Source of the DNA: CAZEAP01 sp964510315
GTDB taxonomy: Bacteria > Planctomycetota > Brocadiia > SM23-32
Length of the DNA: 64,000 bases
Direction: 5' to 3'
NCBI GenBank assembly: GCA_964510315.1
Contig: CAZEAP010000013.1
Location: forward strand, 1-64,000
Shown: positions 44,639 through 52,664 of the stretch, one piece after another
How positions within the stretch are numbered: position 1 is the stretch's first letter
Layout: each line of letters starts with the position of its first letter
Notes under the pieces: generated by a model
Told to the model about the DNA's origin: nothing
The model's database searches: none
Seen by the model: only the letters and a program-made list of their open reading frames with translations
Position numbers and translations under genes: made by a program

Positions 44639-45178
44639 ATGTCCACCACCGTCCGTTGCACCGCCAGGCACCGGGCCGCCCTCGGACGCAAGCTCCGCGC
44701 GGTGGCGCGGGCGAGCGACCGGCTGGCCGGCCTGAGGGCGGAACTGCAGGGGAAGATCGCCGAAGTCCGTGGACGCTATGAACGTCGGATCGCCGCAGCG
44801 GAGGCCAGGCTGGAGCGCCTGCGCGAGGCGCTGGAAGCGTTCTGCAGGGACAACCGGAACTCCCTGCTCCCCGAAGACCGCAAGAGCCTCCAGACGCCCC
44901 GCGGCACGGTGGGTTTCCGTCGTTCCCCGCCGTCGGTGCGCCTCCGCGAAGGGGTGACCAAGCCGGAGGCCGCCGAGATGCTGCTCCGGAACGATCTGTC
45001 CGAGTTCGTCCGCGTCAGGCGAAGCCCCCGACGGCGCGCCCTCCGGCGGGCGGTCACCGAGTCACGCTTCGATCGCGAGCGGCTCCGCGAGTGCGGCATG
45101 CAGTTCATCGAGGGGGAGGAGACCTTCTACTGCAAAGTGCCGAAGCACGCGCCGGCGCGGCAGGAGAGGAGCAAGTGA
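44639..45178 (+). CDS. gam: Host-nuclease inhibitor Gam
   Basis: A 179-residue Mu Gam-like protein. Mu Gam binds DNA ends and blocks RecBCD-type nucleases; it is related to Ku. The long coiled N-terminal helices (LRAELQGKIAEVRGRYERRI) and the family block RGTVGFRRSPPSVRL are present, followed by EFVRVRR and a C-terminal GMQFIEGEETFYCKVP. GGGAGG lies before the ATG at 44639. Its stop overlaps the next ATG (TGATG), so expression is coupled. It is the clearest sign that this module comes from a Mu-like phage; transposase and structural genes are absent from the window. Confidence 0.85.
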   Translation: MSTTVRCTARHRAALGRKLRAVARASDRLAGLRAELQGKIAEVRGRYERRIAAAEARLERLREALEAFCRDNRNSLLPEDRKSLQTPRGTVGFRRSPPSVRLREGVTKPEAAEMLLRNDLSEFVRVRRSPRRRALRRAVTESRFDRERLRECGMQFIEGEETFYCKVPKHAPARQERSK

Positions 45179-45516
45179 TGGGCCCCCACGTCGCCTGCAG
45201 AGCAAGCGCCGCCCGGCGGCTCGGCCCGCGCATCCCGCGCGAGCTGCGGGAGTTGCGCGGCAAGATGATGCTGGAGGCCGAGTATGAGTTCCTCGGCGTC
45301 GAGGAGGTGACCTGCCCGGCCTGCAACGGGTGCGGTCGGCTGACGGAGGACGTCCTGGATTTCTGTCCCCTCTGCTGCGGCTTTCGGGAGGTCCCCGACC
45401 GGCTGGCCCGATGGTTCCGGATCCATGCGGCCCGGATGGACCGGGCTTCCCGTCAAAGCGGCAAGCGGGAGGCGGCCCCGGCCACCCTGTCCGGCAACCG
45501 GCGGCCGTTCGGCTGA
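45178..45516 (+). CDS. Small zinc-binding protein of the phage module
   Basis: A 112-residue protein with paired zinc knuckles, CPACNGCGR and CPLCCGFRE, spaced like half of the DnaJ zinc centre. The N-terminus is basic (SAARRLGPRIPRELREL) and the tail is basic and disordered. The ATG at 45178 overlaps the gam stop codon by one base, so it is translated from the same message. Its role is unknown; short zinc proteins are common in phage early operons. Confidence 0.65.
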   Translation: MGPHVACRASAARRLGPRIPRELRELRGKMMLEAEYEFLGVEEVTCPACNGCGRLTEDVLDFCPLCCGFREVPDRLARWFRIHAARMDRASRQSGKREAAPATLSGNRRPFG

Positions 45517-45573
45517 AGTAGTCCTTTTGTCCACCGGCTGCCGACGCGCGCCGGGGGAGGCCAGAGAGCAGAG

Positions 45574-45801
45574 ATGATGTGCAGAATCTGCGGATGTCCC
45601 GACAAGAGGTGGCTGCGGGTCAGCACCGTGGCCCGCCAGTTCGAATGCGCCCCGAAGACCGTCCGCCGCCTGATCCGGTGCGGGCGGATCGACGGGGTGC
45701 AGTTCGGCAGAGAATGGCGCATAGACCACCAGTCCCTGGACGCCTTCGTGCGGAAGGACTCCGTCCGGTTCTCGGTGCCTTCCGGCGGGCGGCGGCGGTA
45801 G
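45574..45801 (+). CDS. Excisionase-like MerR-type DNA-binding protein
   Basis: A 75-residue protein of the helix-turn-helix excisionase family: RVSTVARQFECAPKTVRRLI, then CGRIDGVQFGREWRIDHQSL and AFVRKDS. These bind DNA and in phages act as excision or regulatory factors. The N-terminal MCRICGC is an unusual Cys cluster that could bind metal. It closes the phage module; uvrC begins 80 bp downstream. Confidence 0.75.
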   Translation: MMCRICGCPDKRWLRVSTVARQFECAPKTVRRLIRCGRIDGVQFGREWRIDHQSLDAFVRKDSVRFSVPSGGRRR

Positions 45802-45880
45802 AGGGGGCCGGCTTCTCGACACGGCCGGCGCTGTTTCCTATCATGGGATTGTCCGGTTTACACTCCACGGCGGGGCCACG

Positions 45881-47731
45881 ATGGCCGCAGCAGTCCCGGG
45901 AAAACTGCGTAAGAAGATCGACGACCTTCCCCGGAAGCCCGGCGTGTACCTGATGAAGGACGCGCGCAGCGAGGTCATCTACGTGGGCAAGGCCAAGGAC
46001 CTCCGCGCCCGTGTGCGCAGTTACTTCACCGAGCGTGGAGAAGACTGGCGGCTCATCAGCAAGCGCATCGACCGGGTGGCGGACGTGGACGTGGTGGTGA
46101 CCGCATCGGAGAAGGAGGCGCTGCTGCTGGAGAGCAACCTCATCAAGCAGTTCCGCCCCCGCTACAACGTCAACTTCCGGGACGACAAGAGCTTCGTCAG
46201 CATAAAGATCGACACCTCCGAGCCCTGGCCGCGTCCGGTAGTGACCCGCCGGCTGGAGGACCCCGAGGCGATGTACTTCGGCCCCTACGCCAGCGCCAGG
46301 GCGGCGCGCAAGACACTGAAGGTCCTCCAGGAGGTGTTCCCCCTCCGTCGGTGCAGCATCCGGGAGTGCCGCCGGCGGGAGAGGCCCTGCATCTACGGGG
46401 AGATGGGCAAGTGCGCCGCTCCCTGCTGCTCGGAGGTCTCCGAAGAACAGTACCAGCAACTGATCGACCAGGTGGTGATGTTCCTGAAAGGCCGGGCGGA
46501 CGACCTGCTGGAACAGCTCCGGGAGGAGATGGAGGAGGCCGCCGAGGAGCTGGAGTTCGAGCGGGCCGCCGCCGTGCGCGACCGCATCGAGGCCGTCCAG
46601 ACAACACTCGAACGGCAGACCGTGGCCAAATCCGCCTCCGACGTGGACAGGGACGTCTTCGGCATCCAGACCCTCGACCGGCACGTCTCCATCGCCGTGT
46701 TGTTCATCCGCGAGGGCAACGTCCGGGACGTGGCCTCCTACCGGTTTCCCGCGGAGCTGGACAGCCGGGAGGCCATCTTCCGCTCGTTCCTGAACCAATT
46801 CTACCGGGCCAACCGGTTTGTGCCCGAGGAGATACTGGTTCCGGTGGAGACCGAGGACGCCGAGTTGCTGGAGTCCTGGCTGAGCGAGAAGAAAGGCCGC
46901 CGGGTAAGGATCCTGTACCCACAGCGCGGCCCGAAACGGCGGCTGGTCCGGATGGCCAACCGCAACGCCCGGCAGGCCGAGAGGGCCGCCACCGCGGGGG
47001 AGGAGCGCCGGAGGCTGGAGATGGAGTCCCTCCAGCGAGTCCTGGACCTCAGCGAGCCGCCCCGCAACATCGAGTGCTTCGACATCTCCACCCTCCACGG
47101 CAGGGAAGCCGTAGGGTCCATGGTGGTCTTCCGGCAGGGGGAGCCCGACAAGTCCTGCTACCGCCACTACAAGATACGCGAGGTAGAGGGGCAGGACGAC
47201 TTCGGGATGATGCGGGAGGTGCTCCGCCGCCGCTACTCGAAAGTGGCCTCGGGGGAGGAGGAGTCCGGACCGCCGGAGCTGGTGCTGGTGGACGGGGGAA
47301 AGGGCCAGCTCGGCGCGGCGACCGGGGTGCTTTCGGAGCTGGGAGTCGAGGCGCCGGACGTGGCCGCCCTGGCAAAGGCACGCTCACGCGGCGGACGCCG
47401 CACCGAGGAACGCGTCTTCCTCCCCGACCGGGACGAGCCGGTGGAGGTCCCCAGGGACAGCTACGGATTCCGGCTCATCACCCGAGTACGGGACGAGGCC
47501 CACCGGTTCGCCGTGCAGTACCATCGGCGTCTCCGGCGCAAGTCCAGCATGCGCTCGCCTCTGCTGGAGGTGCCCGGCATCGGCCCGGTCAAAAGCCACC
47601 GCCTCATGGAGCACTTCGGGGGGCTGAACAAGATCAAACGGGCGAGCGAGGAACAGTTGAAGGCGGTGCCCGGTATCTCCGGTAAGCTGGCCAGGGCCGT
47701 GGCCGACCACTTCGCTCAAGATGCTCTGTAG
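45881..47731 (+). CDS. uvrC: Excinuclease ABC subunit C
   Basis: A 616-residue UvrC that makes the dual incision in nucleotide excision repair with UvrA and UvrB. The GIY-YIG nuclease is at ~18-95 (PGVYLMKDARSEVIYVGKAK), a UVR coiled segment near 205-240 (LREEMEEAAEELEFERAAAV), the RNase H-like domain has IECFDISTLHGREAVGSMV, and HhH motifs lie at the end (VPGIGPVKSHRLMEHFGG). The length is standard. The ATG at 45881 is taken as start. It follows the phage module but is a chromosomal housekeeping gene. Confidence 0.95.
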   Translation: MAAAVPGKLRKKIDDLPRKPGVYLMKDARSEVIYVGKAKDLRARVRSYFTERGEDWRLISKRIDRVADVDVVVTASEKEALLLESNLIKQFRPRYNVNFRDDKSFVSIKIDTSEPWPRPVVTRRLEDPEAMYFGPYASARAARKTLKVLQEVFPLRRCSIRECRRRERPCIYGEMGKCAAPCCSEVSEEQYQQLIDQVVMFLKGRADDLLEQLREEMEEAAEELEFERAAAVRDRIEAVQTTLERQTVAKSASDVDRDVFGIQTLDRHVSIAVLFIREGNVRDVASYRFPAELDSREAIFRSFLNQFYRANRFVPEEILVPVETEDAELLESWLSEKKGRRVRILYPQRGPKRRLVRMANRNARQAERAATAGEERRRLEMESLQRVLDLSEPPRNIECFDISTLHGREAVGSMVVFRQGEPDKSCYRHYKIREVEGQDDFGMMREVLRRRYSKVASGEEESGPPELVLVDGGKGQLGAATGVLSELGVEAPDVAALAKARSRGGRRTEERVFLPDRDEPVEVPRDSYGFRLITRVRDEAHRFAVQYHRRLRRKSSMRSPLLEVPGIGPVKSHRLMEHFGGLNKIKRASEEQLKAVPGISGKLARAVADHFAQDAL

Positions 47732-47877
47732 AAATGATGTGCGATCCGCCGGAGCACCGCTCCCGATGTCAGGCTGAGCGAGCGCACCTTCAGCGAGCGA
47801 AGTTTACCCGCCTGTGGCGGGAATCTCGTCGTTCGGTGGGGTGGGCATGGGGCGGCCGCTACGGTAAGGTACCGCGT

Positions 47878-47983
47878 GGCAGAACGGCGAGATGCGTTCG
47901 GCGCCTGAAGGCAAGGCGCCTCAGCATGACGGCGCGAAAGGCGCCGGGCCGATTCGAGTGCCGATGGATGTTTTCTACAGAGC
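47878..47983 (+). repeat. Dispersed intergenic repeat, copy C (core)
   Basis: Begins GGCAGAACGG, ends TTTTCTACAGAGC; nearly identical to the cores of A and B, with both inverted repeats kept. It lies between the converging uvrC and mreD genes and ends only four bases before the mreD stop, so it fills most of the gap. Confidence 0.85.
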
Positions 47984-47987
47984 ACGC

Positions 47988-48488
47988 TCAAGACTGAGCG
48001 GGCGACGGCGACGGTCCTACCACTCCGGCCCTGGCCAGAGCGAGGAACAGCAGTGGGCTGAGCGCCGCGGTGAAAGCGGCCTGCCCGAGGGCCGCCGGAA
48101 GCAGGGCCCGCAAAGTGCCCGCGGTCAGAGCGACCCCCACCAGCACCCGTGCCGTGCCCCAGGCCAAGACCGCGGCAAAGGTCAGACCGAGGTCGAGAAG
48201 GGCCGAATCCCTCACCAGTTGGGCCTTCGCCCGCCAGAGCCCGTAAACCACCGGAACCAGCAGCAGCGGGCCGAGCCCGAAAGGCCCGGCCGATCCGAGG
48301 TCGTGCAGCAGGCCGAGGGCGAACGCGCCCCACAGCACCGGGGCGCGGTCGGCCTCCAGGCCCAGGAACACGGCCGCAGCCGCCAGCAGGTCCGGCCTCA
48401 GCGGGCCATAACTGAACCGCGGGACCACCGCAACCTGCAGCAGGTAGAGGACCGCCGCGCAAAGAATGAATCGCGCCTTCCGGATCAT
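47988..48488 (-). CDS. mreD: Rod shape-determining protein MreD
   Basis: A 166-residue integral membrane protein with about five helices (FILCAAVLYLLQVAVVPRF, LLAAAAVFLGLEA, FALGLLHDLGSAGPFGLGPLL). The pattern Leu-Glu then GLLHDLGS fits MreD, which works with MreB and MreC in cell elongation. mreB and mreC are not adjacent, so the gene stands alone here. GAGGAAGG lies four bases before the ATG at 48488. Copy C of the dispersed repeat starts just after its stop. Confidence 0.75.
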   Translation of the reverse strand: MIRKARFILCAAVLYLLQVAVVPRFSYGPLRPDLLAAAAVFLGLEADRAPVLWGAFALGLLHDLGSAGPFGLGPLLLVPVVYGLWRAKAQLVRDSALLDLGLTFAAVLAWGTARVLVGVALTAGTLRALLPAALGQAAFTAALSPLLFLALARAGVVGPSPSPAQS

Positions 48489-48580
48489 GCCGCCTTCCTC
48501 GCAGGGTGTGGTAGGCCCGATTGATTCTCCCCGACGCGGAGAGGCGAACGCAACCTCCCGCGGTCGCCGGCGGCGGCAGG

Positions 48581-50566
48581 TCAGTAGAAAACCGGGGGGA
48601 GGTATTCGGGGCGGTTACGGAAGGGATCGCGTTCACCGGCGGCCACCCGGTAGAGCCGGGCGTGGCTGCTTCGGGCGGCCTCGGCCATGGCCGGGTAGGG
48701 CCGGTTACAGATGTCGACGAATCCGATGTTGTAGTTCTCGCCGTCGCTGCGGCCGAGCGCCGACTGATCGGCGAGGGTGAACCAGTGCGCCCCCACGCAG
48801 CAGGGCAGCGCGGCGGCGCCCTCCTCATAGACGCGGAACGCCCTGCCCCGCTCCTCCTGGCCCCTCACCCGACCGATACCGCTGGCCGGCAGCCCTGCGT
48901 CCAGGGCGCCGAAGTGCCACTCCCCGATCAGCGCGGGCATCCCCAGCCTGTCGGTGATCTCCTTCAGATCCTCGGCCGGCGGCACGGGGCGGTTGTAGCA
49001 GTTCATGCTGAACACGTCGAAACCCTCCATCCCCGCCGCCGCCCAGTCCGGAGGGGCCGCGTAGTAGCGCGCCCCGAGATTCAGGTGATTCGGAGCGACC
49101 TGACGGCAAGCCTCCGAGAGAGCGCCGAAGAGCCGCCGCACGATCCGCCTGCTGAACTCCTCCAGGTCGGCTTTCGCGGCCGCCGGAACGCGTCCCTCCC
49201 AGGGGGCGGACTCGATTCGCTCGAACGTCACCGGCACACCCCAGGCCCGGGAGAGCGCCTTGCCGTCGCCGTACGTATCCCTCAGGAAACCGACCAGCGC
49301 CCTGCGCGTCGCGCAGGTCGGGGCGGAGCACAAGACCCCCTCCGCGACCGGAACCTCCGCGAAGGCCCAGGTCGGCTCGTTCATCAAAAAGTAACCGATC
49401 ATGGCGGGATCGGCGGCGGTCGGGCGGAGCTGTTGCGCATAGTCCGCCGCGTCCCGCTCGAACTCCGCGCTGAAGACGTCCGGCAGGTCGCGGTAAATCC
49501 TCGCGGTCCGCGGGAACGACATGCTGAGCGGGCGGACGTAGGGGAAACCGGCCTCCGCGGCCATGCGCCAGTCCGACCAGTTGGCCACGGTGTTAAAGCC
49601 CCAGTGGCGCAGTTGGGCGAGGGCGATGCGCCCCCAGGCTTCCCGGGCATCGTCGCCGAAGGCACGGATGAAGTTCGCCCGGTGGTAGTCTACGCCCAAC
49701 CCATCGCGATCCTGCACGGCTCTGTCCCACCGTTCGCCCCGGAATCGCCGGCTCAGGGCATCCTCAATCCCCCCGCAGGCCGCCGGGACGCTCCACCTTA
49801 CGCAGTCCATCCCGGCCGACCAGAAGGCATGGCCTTCGGGATCGACCAGCCACCACCTTTTGCCGTCGTGCTCGGTGCGGAAGAAACCGGTCGCCCGGAA
49901 GGTGTTCTCCGTCCATCCGCCCCAGCGGGAGAAGTGGTCCGGCCACCTCTTGTCCCCGCTGCTTTCGAGCTGGCTTTGCAGCCTGGCGGTCACCTCTTCG
50001 GGGCGGCGGCTCTTGCCCGGCCAGTCGCGGAGCGTGCTCTGGCCCAGCCTGTCCAGCAGCGGGCCGCGGGGCAGCAGTGGGTCGGACAGGGGCGGCGGTT
50101 CTTCTTCGGTGGCCACCGGGGGCGTCTGGCACCATCGGACCGGCTTCTCGCCCTTGCGCTCGACGGTCAGCCGAATCCGGTCCACATCGGCCACATCCAC
50201 CCGATCGCCGCCGCAGAGGGGTTTCAGCCAGGCTCCCTCCCTGCCGAGGTGCCACCGGTTCTGGTCCAGAGCCGAGAGAGGCAGCCGGAGGCGCGCAGAA
50301 CACTGATTGAGCAGTCCGAACCGCAGCAGGAAAGAGGGGCCGTCGTCTCCCTCCTGCAGTTCCATCACGAACAGCGCCGCCGTCTCGCCGTCCTGCAGCA
50401 TGTCCATCGTCAGGAAAGAGGCCCCCGCCAGCATGCCTGGCTCAAAGGCATAGAGCAGTCCATCGCCGACCTCGGCGGCGACATACCACGAGCCACCGGT
50501 CAACGGGCACTCGGCGACCTCCGCCTGGAGGCCGCCGACCGGCCGCCGGGAATCGTCGAGCTTCAT
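48581..50566 (-). CDS. GH50-like clan-A glycosidase
   Basis: A 661-residue protein with an N-terminal beta-domain (about 1-150) and a TIM barrel. TGFFRTEHDGKRWWLVDPEG, then HAFWSAGMD is typical of GH50 agarase-like enzymes. The acid/base Glu is in FLMNEPTWAF and the nucleophile Glu in ALIGEWHFGALD. No signal peptide. GGTGGAYW-type agarase specificity cannot be confirmed by eye; related proteins of unknown substrate are common in planctomycetes. AAGGACACTCC precedes the ATG at 50566. It lies upstream of mreD on the same strand. Confidence 0.75.
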   Translation of the reverse strand: MKLDDSRRPVGGLQAEVAECPLTGGSWYVAAEVGDGLLYAFEPGMLAGASFLTMDMLQDGETAALFVMELQEGDDGPSFLLRFGLLNQCSARLRLPLSALDQNRWHLGREGAWLKPLCGGDRVDVADVDRIRLTVERKGEKPVRWCQTPPVATEEEPPPLSDPLLPRGPLLDRLGQSTLRDWPGKSRRPEEVTARLQSQLESSGDKRWPDHFSRWGGWTENTFRATGFFRTEHDGKRWWLVDPEGHAFWSAGMDCVRWSVPAACGGIEDALSRRFRGERWDRAVQDRDGLGVDYHRANFIRAFGDDAREAWGRIALAQLRHWGFNTVANWSDWRMAAEAGFPYVRPLSMSFPRTARIYRDLPDVFSAEFERDAADYAQQLRPTAADPAMIGYFLMNEPTWAFAEVPVAEGVLCSAPTCATRRALVGFLRDTYGDGKALSRAWGVPVTFERIESAPWEGRVPAAAKADLEEFSRRIVRRLFGALSEACRQVAPNHLNLGARYYAAPPDWAAAGMEGFDVFSMNCYNRPVPPAEDLKEITDRLGMPALIGEWHFGALDAGLPASGIGRVRGQEERGRAFRVYEEGAAALPCCVGAHWFTLADQSALGRSDGENYNIGFVDICNRPYPAMAEAARSSHARLYRVAAGERDPFRNRPEYLPPVFY

Positions 50567-50680
50567 GGAGTGTCCTTGCGTTCGTGGTAGGAGGGACCGG
50601 GTTCCCGCAGCAGCCTACACCAGCGCTTCGCCCTGTCAACCGGGCATGAGTTTGCCGCGGGGTCGAGACGGACATTGCCT

Positions 50681-51955
50681 CTACTCGTGGCGGAGGGCCT
50701 GGATGGGGTCCATGGTGGCGGCGCGGTAGGCGGGGTAGATGCCGAAGATGACACCGACGGCCGCGCTGATGCCGAAGGCCAGCAGCAGCGACCACAACGT
50801 GACGATGGTCCGCATGCCCGCGAAATGCTCCACCAGATAAGGGGCCAGCAGGCCCAGCAGGATGCCGACGCCTCCGCCGAAGAGGGCCAGCAGGAGGGTT
50901 TCCGTGAGGAACTGGAAGATGATGTGGCGCCGCTTGGCGCCCATGGCCCGGCGAATGCCAATCTCCCGGGTGCGCTCCATGACGCTGGCCAGCGTAATGT
51001 TCATGATCCCGATGCCGCCGACCAGCAGGCTGATGGCGGCGATGGAGCCCAGCACGACGTTGAAGATGAACTTGGTGCGGCGCGCCTGCACCAGCAGATG
51101 GAGAGGGACGATGAGCTGATAGTCCTCCTCCTTGTGCAGTGAGCCCAGGAGGTGACGTATGACACGTTCGGCCGGACGAACGGCCTCCAGAGATTCAACC
51201 TCCGCGATGATCTCGTGCAGCTCAACCCTCTCAGCGTTGAAGGTGCCCGAGGTGCGGTAGATGTTGTTGGCGCCGAAGTAACTGCGCATGGTGGCAAAGG
51301 GGATGTAGATGTCCTGATTGGGGTCGCCCTGCAGCTCCTGGCCGGCGACCTCTCCGCGCGGCAGGGAAGTCATCACCCCCACCACTTTGAAACGCAGCTT
51401 CTCCTTGCGGATCACCCCTCCGATGACGTCGCCGAGGGGGAAGAGAGTCTCGGCCGCTCGCCTGCCCAACACGCAGACGCTCGCCTTTGTCTCCATGTCC
51501 GCCCGGCTGATGAACCGACCTCTCAGCATGGTGGCATTGTTCACATCGAGGTAGCGTGGAGTGGTGCCCACGAGGCTCGTGTCCATCCGTCGGCTGCCGC
51601 GCAGGACGGTCCCCCGGAGGCGGCGCGAGGGAACGGCCTCCACGACGGCGGGGACGGTATCGGAGACCAGCCCGAAGTCCCGGTAGGTCAGGCCGTATTG
51701 TATCAGGCGGCTGCGGCTCTGGGACGCCTCCTGGCTCTGGGGAGGCTTCACGCTCTGGATGATGATGTTGTGGCTTCCGAGCCGGCGAATCTGGGCCTGG
51801 GCTTCCTCGCTGGCGCCCGTGCCGATGGCCAGCATGGCGATCACCGAGCAGACCCCGAACATGATGCCGAGCATGGTCAGCAGGCTCCGCAGCTTGTGCA
51901 GCCACAGGCTTTTGCCGCCCATCTTCAGGACTCTTTTCAACTGGAAGCCGATCAT
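50681..51955 (-). CDS. MacB-like ABC transporter permease
   Basis: A 424-residue FtsX/MacB-type permease with one N-terminal helix (LLTMLGIMFGVCSVIAML), a large periplasmic domain (45-280) and three C-terminal helices, including SLLVGGIGIMNITLASV and RTREIGIRRAMGAKRRHI. It is the membrane half of a tripartite efflux or lipoprotein-export system and uses the ATPase encoded just upstream. The ATG at 51955 overlaps the ATPase stop by four bases. It is the last gene of the tetR operon. Confidence 0.9.
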   Translation of the reverse strand: MIGFQLKRVLKMGGKSLWLHKLRSLLTMLGIMFGVCSVIAMLAIGTGASEEAQAQIRRLGSHNIIIQSVKPPQSQEASQSRSRLIQYGLTYRDFGLVSDTVPAVVEAVPSRRLRGTVLRGSRRMDTSLVGTTPRYLDVNNATMLRGRFISRADMETKASVCVLGRRAAETLFPLGDVIGGVIRKEKLRFKVVGVMTSLPRGEVAGQELQGDPNQDIYIPFATMRSYFGANNIYRTSGTFNAERVELHEIIAEVESLEAVRPAERVIRHLLGSLHKEEDYQLIVPLHLLVQARRTKFIFNVVLGSIAAISLLVGGIGIMNITLASVMERTREIGIRRAMGAKRRHIIFQFLTETLLLALFGGGVGILLGLLAPYLVEHFAGMRTIVTLWSLLLAFGISAAVGVIFGIYPAYRAATMDPIQALRHE

Positions 51956-52647
51956 CGGACCGTTCTCTCCTCCGCCTCCGCGTATGTCAGCCGCCCGTCC
52001 ACCAGGTTATAGGTCCGATGCGTGGTGGCCGCCACGTTGGGGTCGTGGGTGACAACAATCAGAGTGACGCCCTCCCTGTTCAGCTCGTGGAGCAGGTCCA
52101 GTATCTGGGCTCCCGTTGTGGTGTCCAGATTGCCGGTTGGTTCGTCGGCCAGGACAATAAGGGGTTGATTGGCAAGGGCGCGGGCGACGCCCACCCTCTG
52201 CCGTTCGCCTCCGCTCAGTTCGGCGGGAACGTGCGTCAGCCGCTCTCCCAGGCCCACCTGCTGGGCCAGGTAGACGGCCCTCTGGTAGCTTTCCCGCTCG
52301 GAGACTCCCTTGTAGTAGAGGGGTATCTCGATGTTCTCCACCACGTTGAGCTGGGGGATCAGGTTGTAAGACTGGAAGATGAAGCCTATGCGTCGGGCGC
52401 GGATCTCGCTCAGTTCGTCGTCAGTCAGCGTTGACACGTCCTGGTCGCCCAGCAGGTACTCTCCCCTGGTGGGCCGGTCCAGGCACCCCAGCAGGTTCAG
52501 AAGTGTGGACTTGCCCGATCCGGAGGGCCCCATGATGGCGACCATGTCGCCCTCCTCGACGCGGAAGTCCACGTCCTTGAGGGCGTGGAGCGGCCTGTGG
52601 CCCACGCGGTAGGTCTTCCAGACGTCTTTCAGTTCAGCTATGGACAC
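51952..52647 (-). CDS. MacB-like ABC transporter ATPase
   Basis: A 231-residue ATPase. Walker A GPSGSGKST (40-48), the signature LSGGERQ (144-150), Walker B LIVLADEP (163-170) and a Q-loop (FIFQSYNL) are complete. The GTG at 52647 is chosen because AAAGGAG lies seven bases upstream; an earlier GTG at 52668 overlaps the macA-like stop and would add seven residues. It powers the permease encoded downstream. Confidence 0.92.
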   Translation of the reverse strand: MSIAELKDVWKTYRVGHRPLHALKDVDFRVEEGDMVAIMGPSGSGKSTLLNLLGCLDRPTRGEYLLGDQDVSTLTDDELSEIRARRIGFIFQSYNLIPQLNVVENIEIPLYYKGVSERESYQRAVYLAQQVGLGERLTHVPAELSGGERQRVGVARALANQPLIVLADEPTGNLDTTTGAQILDLLHELNREGVTLIVVTHDPNVAATTHRTYNLVDGRLTYAEAEERTVR

Positions 52648-52664
52648 CGGCCCGCTCCTTTCCC

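Noticed and set aside
47716..48828. Minus-strand frame across repeat copy C and mreD.
   Set aside because: It reads the dispersed repeat and the antisense or shifted frame of mreD; the mreD frame has coherent membrane helices.
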